Shown: piece after piece, positions 13,933 through 21,546 of the stretch
How the letters are laid out: each line of letters begins with the position of its first letter
Position numbering within the stretch: the first letter of the stretch is position 1
Assembly (NCBI GenBank): GCA_900768125.1
Contig: CAAGBS010000006.1
Location: 1 to 60,181, forward strand
DNA: 60,181 nt
DNA from: Oscillospiraceae bacterium
GTDB taxonomy: Bacteria > Bacillota > Clostridia > Oscillospirales > Ruminococcaceae
Reading direction: 5' to 3'
Made by a program: the position numbers and the translations under genes
The notes under the pieces: model-generated
Databases searched by the model: none
What the model saw: the letters and a program-made list of their open reading frames with translations, nothing else
Told to the model about the DNA's origin: nothing

Positions 13933-14158
13933 CGCCGACCAGCAGGAGGTGGCGGACATCATCGGGCTGGAAAATTATCTGGCGCTGGTGGACGCGTTCG
14001 GCGGTTCGCAGATATGGATACCGAAAGCGCGGTCGCTGGTGTCGTCCCCGGAAATCGCATCATATATCCGGGCAAGGCGGCAGAACGGCGACACGCCGGA
14101 GCAGATAGCCCGTGAACTGGAGCTTCCGGTGTCGGAAGTGCGGAGGCTTTCAAAGTGA
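13895..14158 (+). CDS. Mor/C-type transcription activator
   Basis: This 87-residue protein fits the Mor family layout: an N-terminal dimerization part (LNADQQEVADIIGLENYLALVDAFGGSQIWIPK) and a C-terminal helix-turn-helix (YIRARRQNGDTPEQIARELELPVSEVRRL). Mor switches on the middle promoter in Mu. ATG 13895 is chosen because AAGGAG is 9 bases upstream; a GTG at 13886 lies too close to that site. It is the last gene before the terminator at 14164 and the promoter at 14222, the expected arrangement for a regulator of the late region. Confidence 0.82.
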   Translation: MGLAMLVKKSHLNADQQEVADIIGLENYLALVDAFGGSQIWIPKARSLVSSPEIASYIRARRQNGDTPEQIARELELPVSEVRRLSK

Positions 14159-14163
14159 TTTAT

Positions 14164-14192
14164 GGCTCATCGCAAATGCGGTGAGCCTTTTT
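14164..14192 (+). terminator. End of early operon
   Basis: Stem GGCTCA-TCGC/GCGG-TGAGCC (14164-14187) is followed by TTTTT, directly after the Mor-like gene. It separates the early from the late transcription unit. Confidence 0.85.
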
Positions 14193-14221
14193 CTTTGTCG
14201 TTTCACTCGGTGATTCCACTT

Positions 14222-14250
14222 TTTACAAAAGTACATTTTTATAGTATAAT
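14222..14250 (+). promoter_or_regulatory. Late (middle) promoter
   Basis: TTTACA (14222-14227) and TATAAT (14245-14250) with a 17-bp spacer, 38 bp before the first late gene. It is close to consensus, unlike Mu Pm, which lacks a -35 and needs Mor. The Mor-like protein may therefore act differently here, or the promoter may be kept silent in the lysogen by another factor. Confidence 0.75.
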
Positions 14251-14287
14251 AGGCGTAGCAAAAATAACATCTTAAAGAGGTGATACC

Positions 14288-14644
14288 GTGGACTTCGATA
14301 CTATTTATAACATGATACTTACCGTCGGCATGGGTGCGATAACGTTCTTCCTCAAACGCAGCTTCGACAAGCTGGACAGCCGTGCGAGCCACTCCGATGT
14401 AGAGGAGCTTAAAAACAAGCTTGCCAGCCGCGCAAGCCGCTCAGATGTTGAGGAACTAAAGGATAAAATCGAAAGCGCCGATGAGAAGTACGCCAGCAAA
14501 TCCGAGCTTAACGAACTGAAAAAATCCATCGAGAAAATCGAGAACAACATAGATTTTCTCAAGGAAAACACCGTGCGGAACTCCGATTTTATCCGCACCA
14601 TGACGCGGCTCGAAACAAAGATAGACGATCTCAAAAGGGAGTGA
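14288..14644 (+). CDS. Mu gp25-like membrane-anchored coiled-coil protein (DUF2730-like)
   Basis: This 118-residue protein starts at GTG 14288 behind AAAGAGGTG. It has an N-terminal membrane helix (about 5-25: TIYNMILTVGMGAITFFL) and a long coiled coil that includes a near-perfect internal duplication (SRASHSDVEELKNKLASRAS and RSDVEELKDKIES). It is the first gene after the late promoter and is followed by gp26- and gp27-like genes, the same trio as in Mu. Role unknown. Confidence 0.65.
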   Translation: MDFDTIYNMILTVGMGAITFFLKRSFDKLDSRASHSDVEELKNKLASRASRSDVEELKDKIESADEKYASKSELNELKKSIEKIENNIDFLKENTVRNSDFIRTMTRLETKIDDLKRE

Positions 14645-14649
14645 TATAG

Positions 14650-14970
14650 ATGGACATGGAAAGAGTACACCGCGAAAAATTCTGCGATAATAACGCCCGC
14701 GTGCTTCGGGCGATAAATATTCTGCGGACTAAGTACGTTCGCATACGCGAACTGGAGTACGGTCTGGGCGTTGAAATGACCGATTCCGAAGTAGCCGACT
14801 GCGTGAACTACCTGAACGAGGGCAGCTACATCAAGCTTCGGGACATCGAGTTCCACAACGAAGTAGCCGACCTTGCGGACGCGGAACTGCACAGCCTTGA
14901 AGCAAAGCTGACCGCCAAGGGCATTGCATTCCTGAACGGCAAAATTTCCGACCCGTGCATAAGGCGGTGA
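14650..14970 (+). CDS. Mu gp26-like winged-helix protein
   Basis: This 106-residue protein looks like a small winged helix (VLRAINILRTKYVRIRELEYGLGVEMTDSEVADCVNYLNEGSYIKL). It ends with the pattern LEAKLTAKGIAFLNGKISDPCIRR, which I recognise from the VpaChn25_0724/Mu gp26 family (LTERGL.VA.G...PGV). Function is unknown. It lies between gp25- and gp27-like genes as in Mu. Confidence 0.75.
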   Translation: MDMERVHREKFCDNNARVLRAINILRTKYVRIRELEYGLGVEMTDSEVADCVNYLNEGSYIKLRDIEFHNEVADLADAELHSLEAKLTAKGIAFLNGKISDPCIRR

Positions 14971-14973
14971 AAC

Positions 14974-15513
14974 ATGAAACGCAAGCACAGCAAAATTGAC
15001 GCGCTTCCCGCCGACATCAAGGAAGCAGTCGAGCAGATGATAATGGGCGACTACACCTATCGGGACGTGTGCGAGTTCGTCCGGGACACCGCGAACGTAA
15101 CGCTGTCCGAGGCGGCGGTCTGCAGGTACGCGCAGGGGCTGAACGCCAGCGTGCAGGAGATAAGGCTTGCAAGCGAGAATATGCGCGCTCTGACCGAGGA
15201 AATGCAGAAATTCCCGCAGCTTGACACAACCGAGGGGATCGCCCGACTGATATCCCACAAGGTATTGCAGGCAGTCCAGCAGATGGACGAAATCGCGCTG
15301 AAAGAAGCCGACCCGTTGAAACTCATCGAAAAGGCAACGGCGCTCATCAGGGCGGTAAGCCTGAAAAATTCCACGGATATCAGGACGGCGAACCTGAAAA
15401 ATGTGGCGTTCGAGAGCTTCAAGGAAGAAATCTTCGACGCTATGGCAAAGGAAAACCCGGAACTGTACCGTTCGCTGGTGCAGTTCATCAACAGCAAGTC
15501 GCAGGAGGAATAA
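14974..15513 (+). CDS. Mu gp27-like protein (DUF3486), candidate small terminase
   Basis: This 179-residue protein matches the DUF3486 pattern: KRKHSKIDALPADIKEAVEQMIMGDYTYRDVCEFV, then a helix-turn-helix around VTLSEAAVCRYAQGLN and a long helical C-terminal half. In Mu, gp27 precedes the large terminase and is a candidate DNA-recognition subunit. Here a separate siphovirus-type small terminase gene also exists at 16353, so this protein may have another task. Its stop overlaps the next start (TAATG). Confidence 0.8.
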   Translation: MKRKHSKIDALPADIKEAVEQMIMGDYTYRDVCEFVRDTANVTLSEAAVCRYAQGLNASVQEIRLASENMRALTEEMQKFPQLDTTEGIARLISHKVLQAVQQMDEIALKEADPLKLIEKATALIRAVSLKNSTDIRTANLKNVAFESFKEEIFDAMAKENPELYRSLVQFINSKSQEE

Positions 15514-16031
15514 TGTACGTTATATATTGTCAGTCTGGCAAGGAGATGGCTGTAGTCAGGCAGCTTGCCGAGAAGAATATCACCGCGTATGCGCCCCGCC
15601 GTCTGGTTCAGGAGCGCCGCCACCGCAGGTGGGTTCAGCGGGAAATACTGCTGTTCAGCGGATATGTGTTCCTCGATTCGGAGTTGACCCCGGACATCTG
15701 GCAGGCGGTCAAGTTCTGCTATGGAACGCTGCATATCCTCAGCCGCTCGCAGTTAAGCCCCACCGAGGAGGAATATATTCGCTTCCTCTGCAATGACGGT
15801 CACGCGCTGGGAATAAGCCGCGGCTACGTTTCCGGGAACGTTCTGCACATCACGGACGGCTTTCTGAAACGCTTCCGGCATAAGATAATCCGATTCAACA
15901 GGCGCGGTAAACGCGCTGTGGCGGACGTTACCATCTACGGCAGGCACTACGAGGTGACGCTCGGCTGCGAGATAGAAAGTCAGCCTGCGGTTCCGTTGAT
16001 AAGCTCCGGAACGGCGAAGAATATCTCCTGA
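15513..16031 (+). CDS. NusG paralogue of LoaP type, putative late antiterminator
   Basis: This 172-residue protein has an NGN domain (1-90: MYVIYCQSGKEMAVVRQLAE, then APRRLVQERRHRRWVQREILLFSGYVFL). A linker with LSPTEEEYIRFLCNDGHALGISRGYV leads to a KOW domain (VLHITDGFLKRFRHKIIRFNR, then YEVTLGCEI). The linker and KOW pattern are those of the specialised NusG paralogue LoaP. LoaP promotes processive antitermination of long operons after binding an RNA hairpin in their 5' leader. A 320-nt structured untranslated leader begins at its stop codon and precedes all packaging, head, tail and lysis genes, which contain intrinsic terminators. Control of the late operon by this protein is therefore a strong inference. 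Confidence 0.85.
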   Translation: MYVIYCQSGKEMAVVRQLAEKNITAYAPRRLVQERRHRRWVQREILLFSGYVFLDSELTPDIWQAVKFCYGTLHILSRSQLSPTEEEYIRFLCNDGHALGISRGYVSGNVLHITDGFLKRFRHKIIRFNRRGKRAVADVTIYGRHYEVTLGCEIESQPAVPLISSGTAKNIS

Positions 16032-16352
16032 TATCTGCGGAACATGTTCCGAACGGACAGGGCGAAGCTATATCATCACGATTTCGGGCGGGTGTTTGAA
16101 GTACCCGCCTGAAATCGTCTGTAAGCGCCTTGTGCGTTTCCGAGGGTAATTTCATTGCCGCGATACAAACGGCGGTTTTGAAGCCCCTTTGAACGCATTT
16201 GAAGCTATATCCGGAATGTTCCGGAAAATCAGCGCGGGAAATTGCCTGTAAGCCTTGCATGATTTTCAAAGGGTAATTTCCCCGCCCCGAATCGAATCGC
16301 GGGCTTAAACGCAAATTAAGCGCATTTAAACGTATGTGAAAGAGGTGACAGC
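16032..16352 (+). promoter_or_regulatory. Structured untranslated leader of the late operon
   Basis: No gene lies here. Elements: palindrome CGGAACATGTTCCG (16038-16051); a 14-bp hairpin (16080-16093 with 16103-16116, one G-U pair, 9-nt loop); and motif CTGTAAGC...AGGGTAATTTC at 16119-16153. A second set follows: GAAGCTATAT (16201; also at 16065), palindrome CCGGAATGTTCCGG (16211-16224), and the same motif at 16246-16280, enclosed by GGGAAATT/AATTTCCC (16236-16243/16275-16282). Within each motif CCTT can pair with AGGG or AAGG. The duplicated motif is a candidate recognition RNA for the adjacent NusG paralogue. A packaging site is the main alternative. Confidence 0.6.
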
Positions 16353-16808
16353 ATGAGCAGGAAGAAAAAGAGCATAGCAGCCCTCGGCGCTGCCATTGCC
16401 GAACGCGAAAAAAACAGCACAGACCAGACCTCCGCAGTGCAGCAGCTTGTGGAGGCTTACTTGTCCACAAATAACGAGGCAAAGCGCGCCAAGAAGATAG
16501 CCGAGATAAAATCCCGCTGCGGCGGACTGAACGAACTCCTGTCCCGGAACAGCGAGCTGCTGACCGCCGAGGTGGAGCAGGCGCTCCTGCGGGCGGCGAC
16601 CGGCTACACTGTCACCGACCGCACCGTCAGGTGCGTGAACGGAGTGAAAACCGTGGAGACTAAAGAGCGCCACATTCCGCCGTCCCAGCCGGCTATCGAG
16701 TTCTACCTTATTAATAAAAAGGGCGAGGATTACAGCCGGAACGGCGGCGGTTCGGGCAACGCGGACGGCGCTCTGGCGGATATTCTGGAGGCGCTGAAAA
16801 ATGGGTAA
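16353..16808 (+). CDS. Terminase small subunit
   Basis: This 151-residue protein is predicted helical at the N-terminus, then carries the C-terminal pattern TVTDRTVRCVNGVKTVETKERHIPPSQPAIEFYLINKKGEDY, which is characteristic of phage small terminases. It recognises viral DNA and hands it to the large subunit. AGAGGTGA precedes ATG 16353, and it overlaps the large terminase by 8 bp. It follows directly on the structured leader. Confidence 0.82.
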   Translation: MSRKKKSIAALGAAIAEREKNSTDQTSAVQQLVEAYLSTNNEAKRAKKIAEIKSRCGGLNELLSRNSELLTAEVEQALLRAATGYTVTDRTVRCVNGVKTVETKERHIPPSQPAIEFYLINKKGEDYSRNGGGSGNADGALADILEALKNG

Positions 16809-18051
16809 AGTATCATTCACCAAAAAGCAGAACGACCTCATGCGGCTGTTCAAGCAGAATAAGCTTCCGCGCCTGACCGTTCTGCAGGGTTCGGTGCGTT
16901 CGGGAAAGACATGGATATCGCTTATACTCTGGGCGCTGTGGGTGGCTTCCCGCCCGCGCGACTACCTGTACATGATGACCGCGAAGTCGCTCCAGACCCT
17001 CAAGCGCAACTGCCTGCTGCCGCTTCAGGAGCTTATCGGCGAAAGGAATTTCACATTCTCGCTCTCCGCAAAGGAGGGCGTTCTTTTTGGACGGAAGATA
17101 ATGCTGGAGGGCGCGAACGACGCGCGTTCCGAGAATAAGATCCGAGGAATCACGCTGGGCGGCGCTTACTGCGACGAGCTTACGCTGTTCCCGGAGGATT
17201 TCTTCGTCATGCTGCTGTCACGTCTGTCCGCGCCCGGCGCGAAGCTGTTCGCGACCACCAACCCGGACACTCCCACCCACTGGTTAAAGAAAAAATATCT
17301 CGACAACAAGGGGCTGGTGGACGACCTGCTGAACATCTTTTTCAGCATTGACGACAACACAACGCTTCCCGCCGACTACGTTTCCGCGCTGAAAAAGGAG
17401 TACACCGGCGTGTTCTACGACCGGTTCATTCTCGGCAGGTGGGTAGTCGCGGCGGGGGCTATTTACCGGGTATTCTCGGACAATATCCCCTCATTCGCCG
17501 CGCCGGAACCGCTCCCACGTCTGGACATGATAAACGTCGGCGTGGACTGGGGCGGCAACGGCTCGGCTCACGCTATGGTCGCAACGGGCGTGACCCATGA
17601 TTACGGAAAGCTGATCGCCCTGCGGAGCGAGCGCGTTCCCGCCACCGGACTGACCCCGCAGCAGATCTACAAGCGTATCTATGAGTTCTGCGAGGGCGTT
17701 CAGCGGGATTTCGGCAGGATTGAGGACATCTACGCCGACAGCGCCGAGCAGACGCTGATTTCCGGCTTGCGGGAATACATAAAGCCGCTCGACCTGACCG
17801 TGAAAAACTCCATGAAGCGCCCGATAATCGACCGTATCCGTGCGACTACTATGCTTATGGGCGGCGAAAGATTCCTGCTGACTTCCGAATGCGAAACGCT
17901 GCGGGACGCGTTCCAGGGCGCGGTTTATGATGACAAGGTCGTCGGCGAGGACGTCCGGCTGGATAACGGTACCTCGGATATTGATACGCTGGACGCGTTC
18001 GAATACAGCTTCGAGCGGTACATTCCGCGACTTATAAGGAGAGATCAATGA
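16801..18051 (+). CDS. Terminase large subunit
   Basis: This 416-residue protein is a packaging ATPase/nuclease of PBSX/SPP1 type. Walker-A-like GSVRSGKT (30-37), Walker B GGAYCDE (Asp125, Glu126) and coupling motif ATTNPD (151-156) are visible. A C-terminal RNase-H-fold nuclease starts with NVGVDWGG (Asp249), with further acidic residues at IYADSAE and TSDIDTLDAFEY. It translocates and cuts DNA at the procapsid portal. It is not of Mu gp28 type in its neighbourhood, in line with the siphovirus structural module. Confidence 0.93.
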   Translation: MGKVSFTKKQNDLMRLFKQNKLPRLTVLQGSVRSGKTWISLILWALWVASRPRDYLYMMTAKSLQTLKRNCLLPLQELIGERNFTFSLSAKEGVLFGRKIMLEGANDARSENKIRGITLGGAYCDELTLFPEDFFVMLLSRLSAPGAKLFATTNPDTPTHWLKKKYLDNKGLVDDLLNIFFSIDDNTTLPADYVSALKKEYTGVFYDRFILGRWVVAAGAIYRVFSDNIPSFAAPEPLPRLDMINVGVDWGGNGSAHAMVATGVTHDYGKLIALRSERVPATGLTPQQIYKRIYEFCEGVQRDFGRIEDIYADSAEQTLISGLREYIKPLDLTVKNSMKRPIIDRIRATTMLMGGERFLLTSECETLRDAFQGAVYDDKVVGEDVRLDNGTSDIDTLDAFEYSFERYIPRLIRRDQ

Positions 18052-19394
18052 ACGTTTTAAACGCGCTTAAAGACCTATTTAAACGGAAAGGAGGAGCGGG
18101 CGTGGACGACTTTAATATCACGGATTCGGCGGTAAGCTCGACCATGCGCTCCGCGGCTTCCCTCTGGTGGGACGCGTTTCAGGGACAGCTTCCGTTCGCG
18201 CAGACCCACAAGAATTTTAAGCCGCTGCCGGTGGCTTATACTTCTACCGCGTATCTGGCACAGCTTGTCACCGGAGAAATCAAGTTTGAAATAGCGGACG
18301 AGGAACTGAACAGGCACGTCCAGAAGAATCTCCTGCCGAACCTCGACAGGATAGTGCAGCAGACCCTTGTAGGCGGCTACACGGTAATTAAACCGTATTT
18401 CGTGCAGTCGGGCGAGATGTTTTTCGATTCCGGCACCAGCCGTGATTTCCTGCCGTTGGCTCTGGACGAGAACGGGCATATCACCGAGGGCGTATTTTTC
18501 GAGCGAATCCGGTACCACGGAAAAATCTACGAGCGGCGGGAACATCACATATTCCGGAACGGCGTGCATACCGTCCGGAACACGGCGTATCTCTACGGCA
18601 CAAAGCACGCCGTGGAACTTGCGACCGTGCCGAAGTGGGCTATGCTTCTTCCGGAGGGACAGATTCCCTCGACTATCCCGATGATAGCGACATTCCGCAC
18701 GCCCTACGCGAACAACATCGACCTTGACAGCGAACTGCCGATAAGCATTTTCGCGAACTCGCTCGGCACGCTTCATGAGATAGACGAGGCGCATTCAGAG
18801 TATTGCGCGGAATTTAAGAAGATGTCCGCAAAGGTTTTCGCCGACCGCACCGTTTTAAAGGAAAACAGCGGTATTCCCGATGATTACTTTGTCGGGATAA
18901 GCGGCGATGGTACCTCGACAATGGAGCAGCAGATAATGACCTACGCTCCGCAGATCCGCGAAACCGAGCACAGCGCCAAGATAAACAAGGAGCTGCGGTT
19001 CTACGAAACGCAGATAGGCGTAAGCTCCGGAACGTTCTCGTTCGATACGCAGAAAGGTCTTGTCACGGCAACGCAGGTGTTGTCAGAGGACAGAACTACA
19101 TACAACACGGTCTGCCAGATTCAGCGGCAGTTACGCCCGGTACTGCAGGCGCTCAGTCAAATCATTGTCACGCTGGCGCGGTTCTACGGCGTGGAGTGCG
19201 AGGACGGCGAGTGCGCGATTGAGTTCGGCGACAGCGTGTTTGAGGACACAGGCACCGAGTTCAATCGCCGCTTCCAGATGGTTCAGGCGGGACTGCTCAA
19301 ACCGGAACTGCTGAACGCGTGGTACTTCGGTGTTCCGCTGGAAAAGGCGCGGGAGATGCTGCCGCCCATGAGCGAAGCCTTTGGGGGTGAGTAA
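18048..19394 (+). CDS. Portal protein, SPP1 gp6-like
   Basis: This 448-residue protein is encoded between the large terminase and a minor capsid protein. Features include WWDAFQGQLPF near residue 40, a conserved portal core (HVQKNLLPNLDRIVQQTLVGGYTVIKPYFV), and DTQKGLVTATQVLSEDRTTYNT in the stem/crown region. It forms the dodecameric vertex ring. ATGA overlap with the terminase gives ATG 18048. The start region carries two TTTAAA motifs in Leu/Phe/Lys codons, unlike the usual codon choice. Confidence 0.9.
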   Translation: MNVLNALKDLFKRKGGAGVDDFNITDSAVSSTMRSAASLWWDAFQGQLPFAQTHKNFKPLPVAYTSTAYLAQLVTGEIKFEIADEELNRHVQKNLLPNLDRIVQQTLVGGYTVIKPYFVQSGEMFFDSGTSRDFLPLALDENGHITEGVFFERIRYHGKIYERREHHIFRNGVHTVRNTAYLYGTKHAVELATVPKWAMLLPEGQIPSTIPMIATFRTPYANNIDLDSELPISIFANSLGTLHEIDEAHSEYCAEFKKMSAKVFADRTVLKENSGIPDDYFVGISGDGTSTMEQQIMTYAPQIRETEHSAKINKELRFYETQIGVSSGTFSFDTQKGLVTATQVLSEDRTTYNTVCQIQRQLRPVLQALSQIIVTLARFYGVECEDGECAIEFGDSVFEDTGTEFNRRFQMVQAGLLKPELLNAWYFGVPLEKAREMLPPMSEAFGGE

Positions 19395-21053
19395 ATGCTC
19401 ACTCCGGAACAGCTACAGAATCTTCCGCAGGAGCTGACTGACCTATACGGACAGCTTTCCGAGTTTATTCTGCGGGACATAGCCCGAAGAATCGCAAAGG
19501 GCGCGCAGATAACCGACACGGCTGAATACCAGATGTACCGAGCGCGGAGCCTGGGACTTTCCACGGACGAAATAGCCGAGAAAATCACCGAAATAAACGG
19601 CAGTTCCGCGGCGGAGATCAACCGGCTTATTCGGGAAGCCGCGGCGCAGTCCGATGAGTTCGACCGCAAAATGCTCGGAGCCGACAAGGGCGCGGCGGTT
19701 CCGCTGGAAGAAAACACTCAGTTACAAAAGCTGATTTCCGCGCAGATAGCGGAGACCGCTGGGAAATGTGAGAACCTCACAAACACGATGGGTTTTGCCG
19801 ACCACGATTTCCTCGGTCGCGTGTATTATCTGTCTATGACGGATATGTACCGCCGGGAGATGGATTCAGCGCACATGAAAGTCGCGACCGGCGCGACTGA
19901 CTACATGACCGCGATACGGCAGGCTTGCAATAAGCTGGCGGCAAGCGGCGTGCGAACCATCGACTACGAAAGCGGGCGCTCCGACCGTATCGAGGTCGCG
20001 GCGCGGAGGGCGCTCCTTACCAGCGTGGCGCACGTCACGCACCGGATATCCGAGCAGAACGGCGAGGAGCTGGGCGCGGACGGCTGGGAGATGTCGGCGC
20101 ATTCCGGCTCCAGACCGTCCCACGCGGTGTATCAGGGACGGCAGTACACGCAGGAGCAGTATGAGCGTATCATAAAGCCGCTCATCAGCGAGCCGAACTG
20201 CCGCCATGATGTGTTCCCGATAATCCTCGGCGTGTCCGAGCCGACCTACACCGAGGAGGAACTCCGGAACATAGACCAGCCGCCGTTCACCTATGAGGGG
20301 CGGACTTACACAGCCTACGAGGCTTCCCAGCAGATGAGGAAGATGGAGCGCGCCATGCGGAAGCAGAAAGACCGCTGCATTGTCGCCGACGCTGCCGGGG
20401 ACGAGGAAGCATTTGCAACAGCCAGTATTCGCCTTAATCGCCAGAAATACATCTATGAGGACTTTTGCAAGGCGGCTGATTCGTATACAGAATATGAACG
20501 CACTTATGTAACCGGCTTCAATCGCAGCATTGCCGCAAGGTCTGGTGTGGCTGCTATCAAAAAGGAATACAAGCTTATCACAAGCACTTTGGATAAATCT
20601 GCTGTTCCAAGTATTGACGATTTCAAGAAAATGCTGTATAATAATAGTGACGAATACAAACAGCTTCGCCACCAGTTCAATGAAAAGGTCATAAACAGCG
20701 ATTATGATGATATCAAGCATTTGAACGGCAGTCTTAGCGATAAGGTAACTAGACAGTGGTATGTTCTTCATGATAAAAAGATACCAGATATGATTGACCG
20801 AAATCAGTCCATTGAAGATCAGGCAAGGCAGGCACACGCCTTGAGAAATCAGTTCAGAACCAATGCCCGTGACCTGATGTTGAACCAAGACGAAAGAAAG
20901 TGGCTGGATAAATCACACCCTAATCTGACATTCGAAGAACAGATAGACAAGAAAATGTCTGATAAGGGTATGACCAGAGAAGAAGCTATTCAGGATATTC
21001 TGAAAACAGCGTCAAAGTCCAACAAAAAGGTAAACGAAAAATTCAAGCTGTAA
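19395..21053 (+). CDS. MuF/SPP1 gp7-type minor capsid protein with C-terminal extension (possible toxin)
   Basis: This is a 552-residue protein. The first 310 residues or so are a minor head protein of the Phage_min_cap2/MuF group, including RRALLTSVAHVTHRISEQNGEELGADGWEMSAHSGSRPSHAVYQGRQYT and LISEPNCRHDVFPIILG. After a Cys/Lys-rich spacer, the C-terminal 190 residues (from ARSGVAAIKKEYKLI) form a separate domain ending in RTNARDLMLNQDERKWLDKSHPNLTFEEQIDKKMSDKG. The DNA of this part (20460-21053) is visibly more AT-rich with different codon use. The layout matches MuF-linked polymorphic toxins delivered with the virion; the small gene directly downstream fits an immunity protein. The toxin type is not recognised. 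Confidence 0.82.
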   Translation: MLTPEQLQNLPQELTDLYGQLSEFILRDIARRIAKGAQITDTAEYQMYRARSLGLSTDEIAEKITEINGSSAAEINRLIREAAAQSDEFDRKMLGADKGAAVPLEENTQLQKLISAQIAETAGKCENLTNTMGFADHDFLGRVYYLSMTDMYRREMDSAHMKVATGATDYMTAIRQACNKLAASGVRTIDYESGRSDRIEVAARRALLTSVAHVTHRISEQNGEELGADGWEMSAHSGSRPSHAVYQGRQYTQEQYERIIKPLISEPNCRHDVFPIILGVSEPTYTEEELRNIDQPPFTYEGRTYTAYEASQQMRKMERAMRKQKDRCIVADAAGDEEAFATASIRLNRQKYIYEDFCKAADSYTEYERTYVTGFNRSIAARSGVAAIKKEYKLITSTLDKSAVPSIDDFKKMLYNNSDEYKQLRHQFNEKVINSDYDDIKHLNGSLSDKVTRQWYVLHDKKIPDMIDRNQSIEDQARQAHALRNQFRTNARDLMLNQDERKWLDKSHPNLTFEEQIDKKMSDKGMTREEAIQDILKTASKSNKKVNEKFKL

Positions 21054-21064
21054 GGAGGGCGTTT

Positions 21065-21304
21065 ATGTATAATTACACTATATGCTATAATTTCAGCACC
21101 GAATATTTCAACCGGGCTTGTAAGGCTCTTGAAAGCCGGATTCCTAATATAAAAAAAGGACGTGCTTCACACGATGTTGATGATTCTCGAACGCAGGAGT
21201 ATGTCGCAGACGATAACCACATCACCGTGTATAATGATTATCCGACTGATGTTGTGTGCATAAAATCAGAAAAAGACATTGAGAAATATCTTACTCAGAA
21301 CTAA
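21065..21304 (+). CDS. Small acidic protein after the MuF gene, putative immunity protein
   Basis: This 79-residue protein starts 11 bases after the MuF stop, with AAGGAGG upstream. It is AT-rich like the 3' end of the MuF gene. The sequence starts MYNYTICYNFSTEYFNRACKALESRIPNIKKG and ends YPTDVVCIKSEKDIEKYL. No known family is recognised. Position, size, shared composition and a terminator immediately after it suggest an immunity partner. It could also be an unrelated small head protein. Confidence 0.6.
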   Translation: MYNYTICYNFSTEYFNRACKALESRIPNIKKGRASHDVDDSRTQEYVADDNHITVYNDYPTDVVCIKSEKDIEKYLTQN

Positions 21305-21309
21305 TTACC

Positions 21310-21337
21310 GCACTCCCAGCAATGGGGGTGCAATTTT
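21310..21337 (+). terminator. Internal terminator in the late operon (1)
   Basis: GCACTCCC (21310-21317) pairs with GGGGGTGC (21324-21331), followed by AATTTTAT. It lies directly after the putative immunity gene. The same design recurs at 27017 after the moron. Confidence 0.7.
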
Positions 21338-21363
21338 ATACCCATTTTACGAAAGGAGCCGCC

Positions 21364-21534
21364 ATGATCCAGAACAACCGATACTGCAAAGCGAAGCAGT
21401 CGGCAATTATCGCGGACTCAACGCGAAAGCGCCAGCGCTGCAACCAGCGCGACCCGCCCCGGTACGTCAGCAGCTGCACATACCACATAGTCATGCTACC
21501 CTTACTGAGGGTACATTTTTTTACCTGTTTTTAA
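21364..21534 (+). CDS. Small cysteine-containing ORF, uncertain
   Basis: This 56-residue ORF starts at ATG 21364 behind GAAAGGAG, a good ribosome-binding site. It has four cysteines, many Arg/Gln, and a hydrophobic end (HIVMLPLLRVHFFTCF) that runs through the terminator hairpin at 21497. The good start signal argues for translation; the ending through a terminator and lack of recognisable homologues argue against a conserved protein. Confidence 0.35.
   Translation: MIQNNRYCKAKQSAIIADSTRKRQRCNQRDPPRYVSSCTYHIVMLPLLRVHFFTCF
21497..21522 (+). terminator. Internal terminator in the late operon (2)
   Basis: TACCCT (21497-21502) pairs with AGGGTA (21508-21513), followed by C, A and seven T. It lies 25 bp before the scaffold gene, so the head genes need readthrough. 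Confidence 0.65.
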
Positions 21535-21546
21535 GGAGGAAACATC

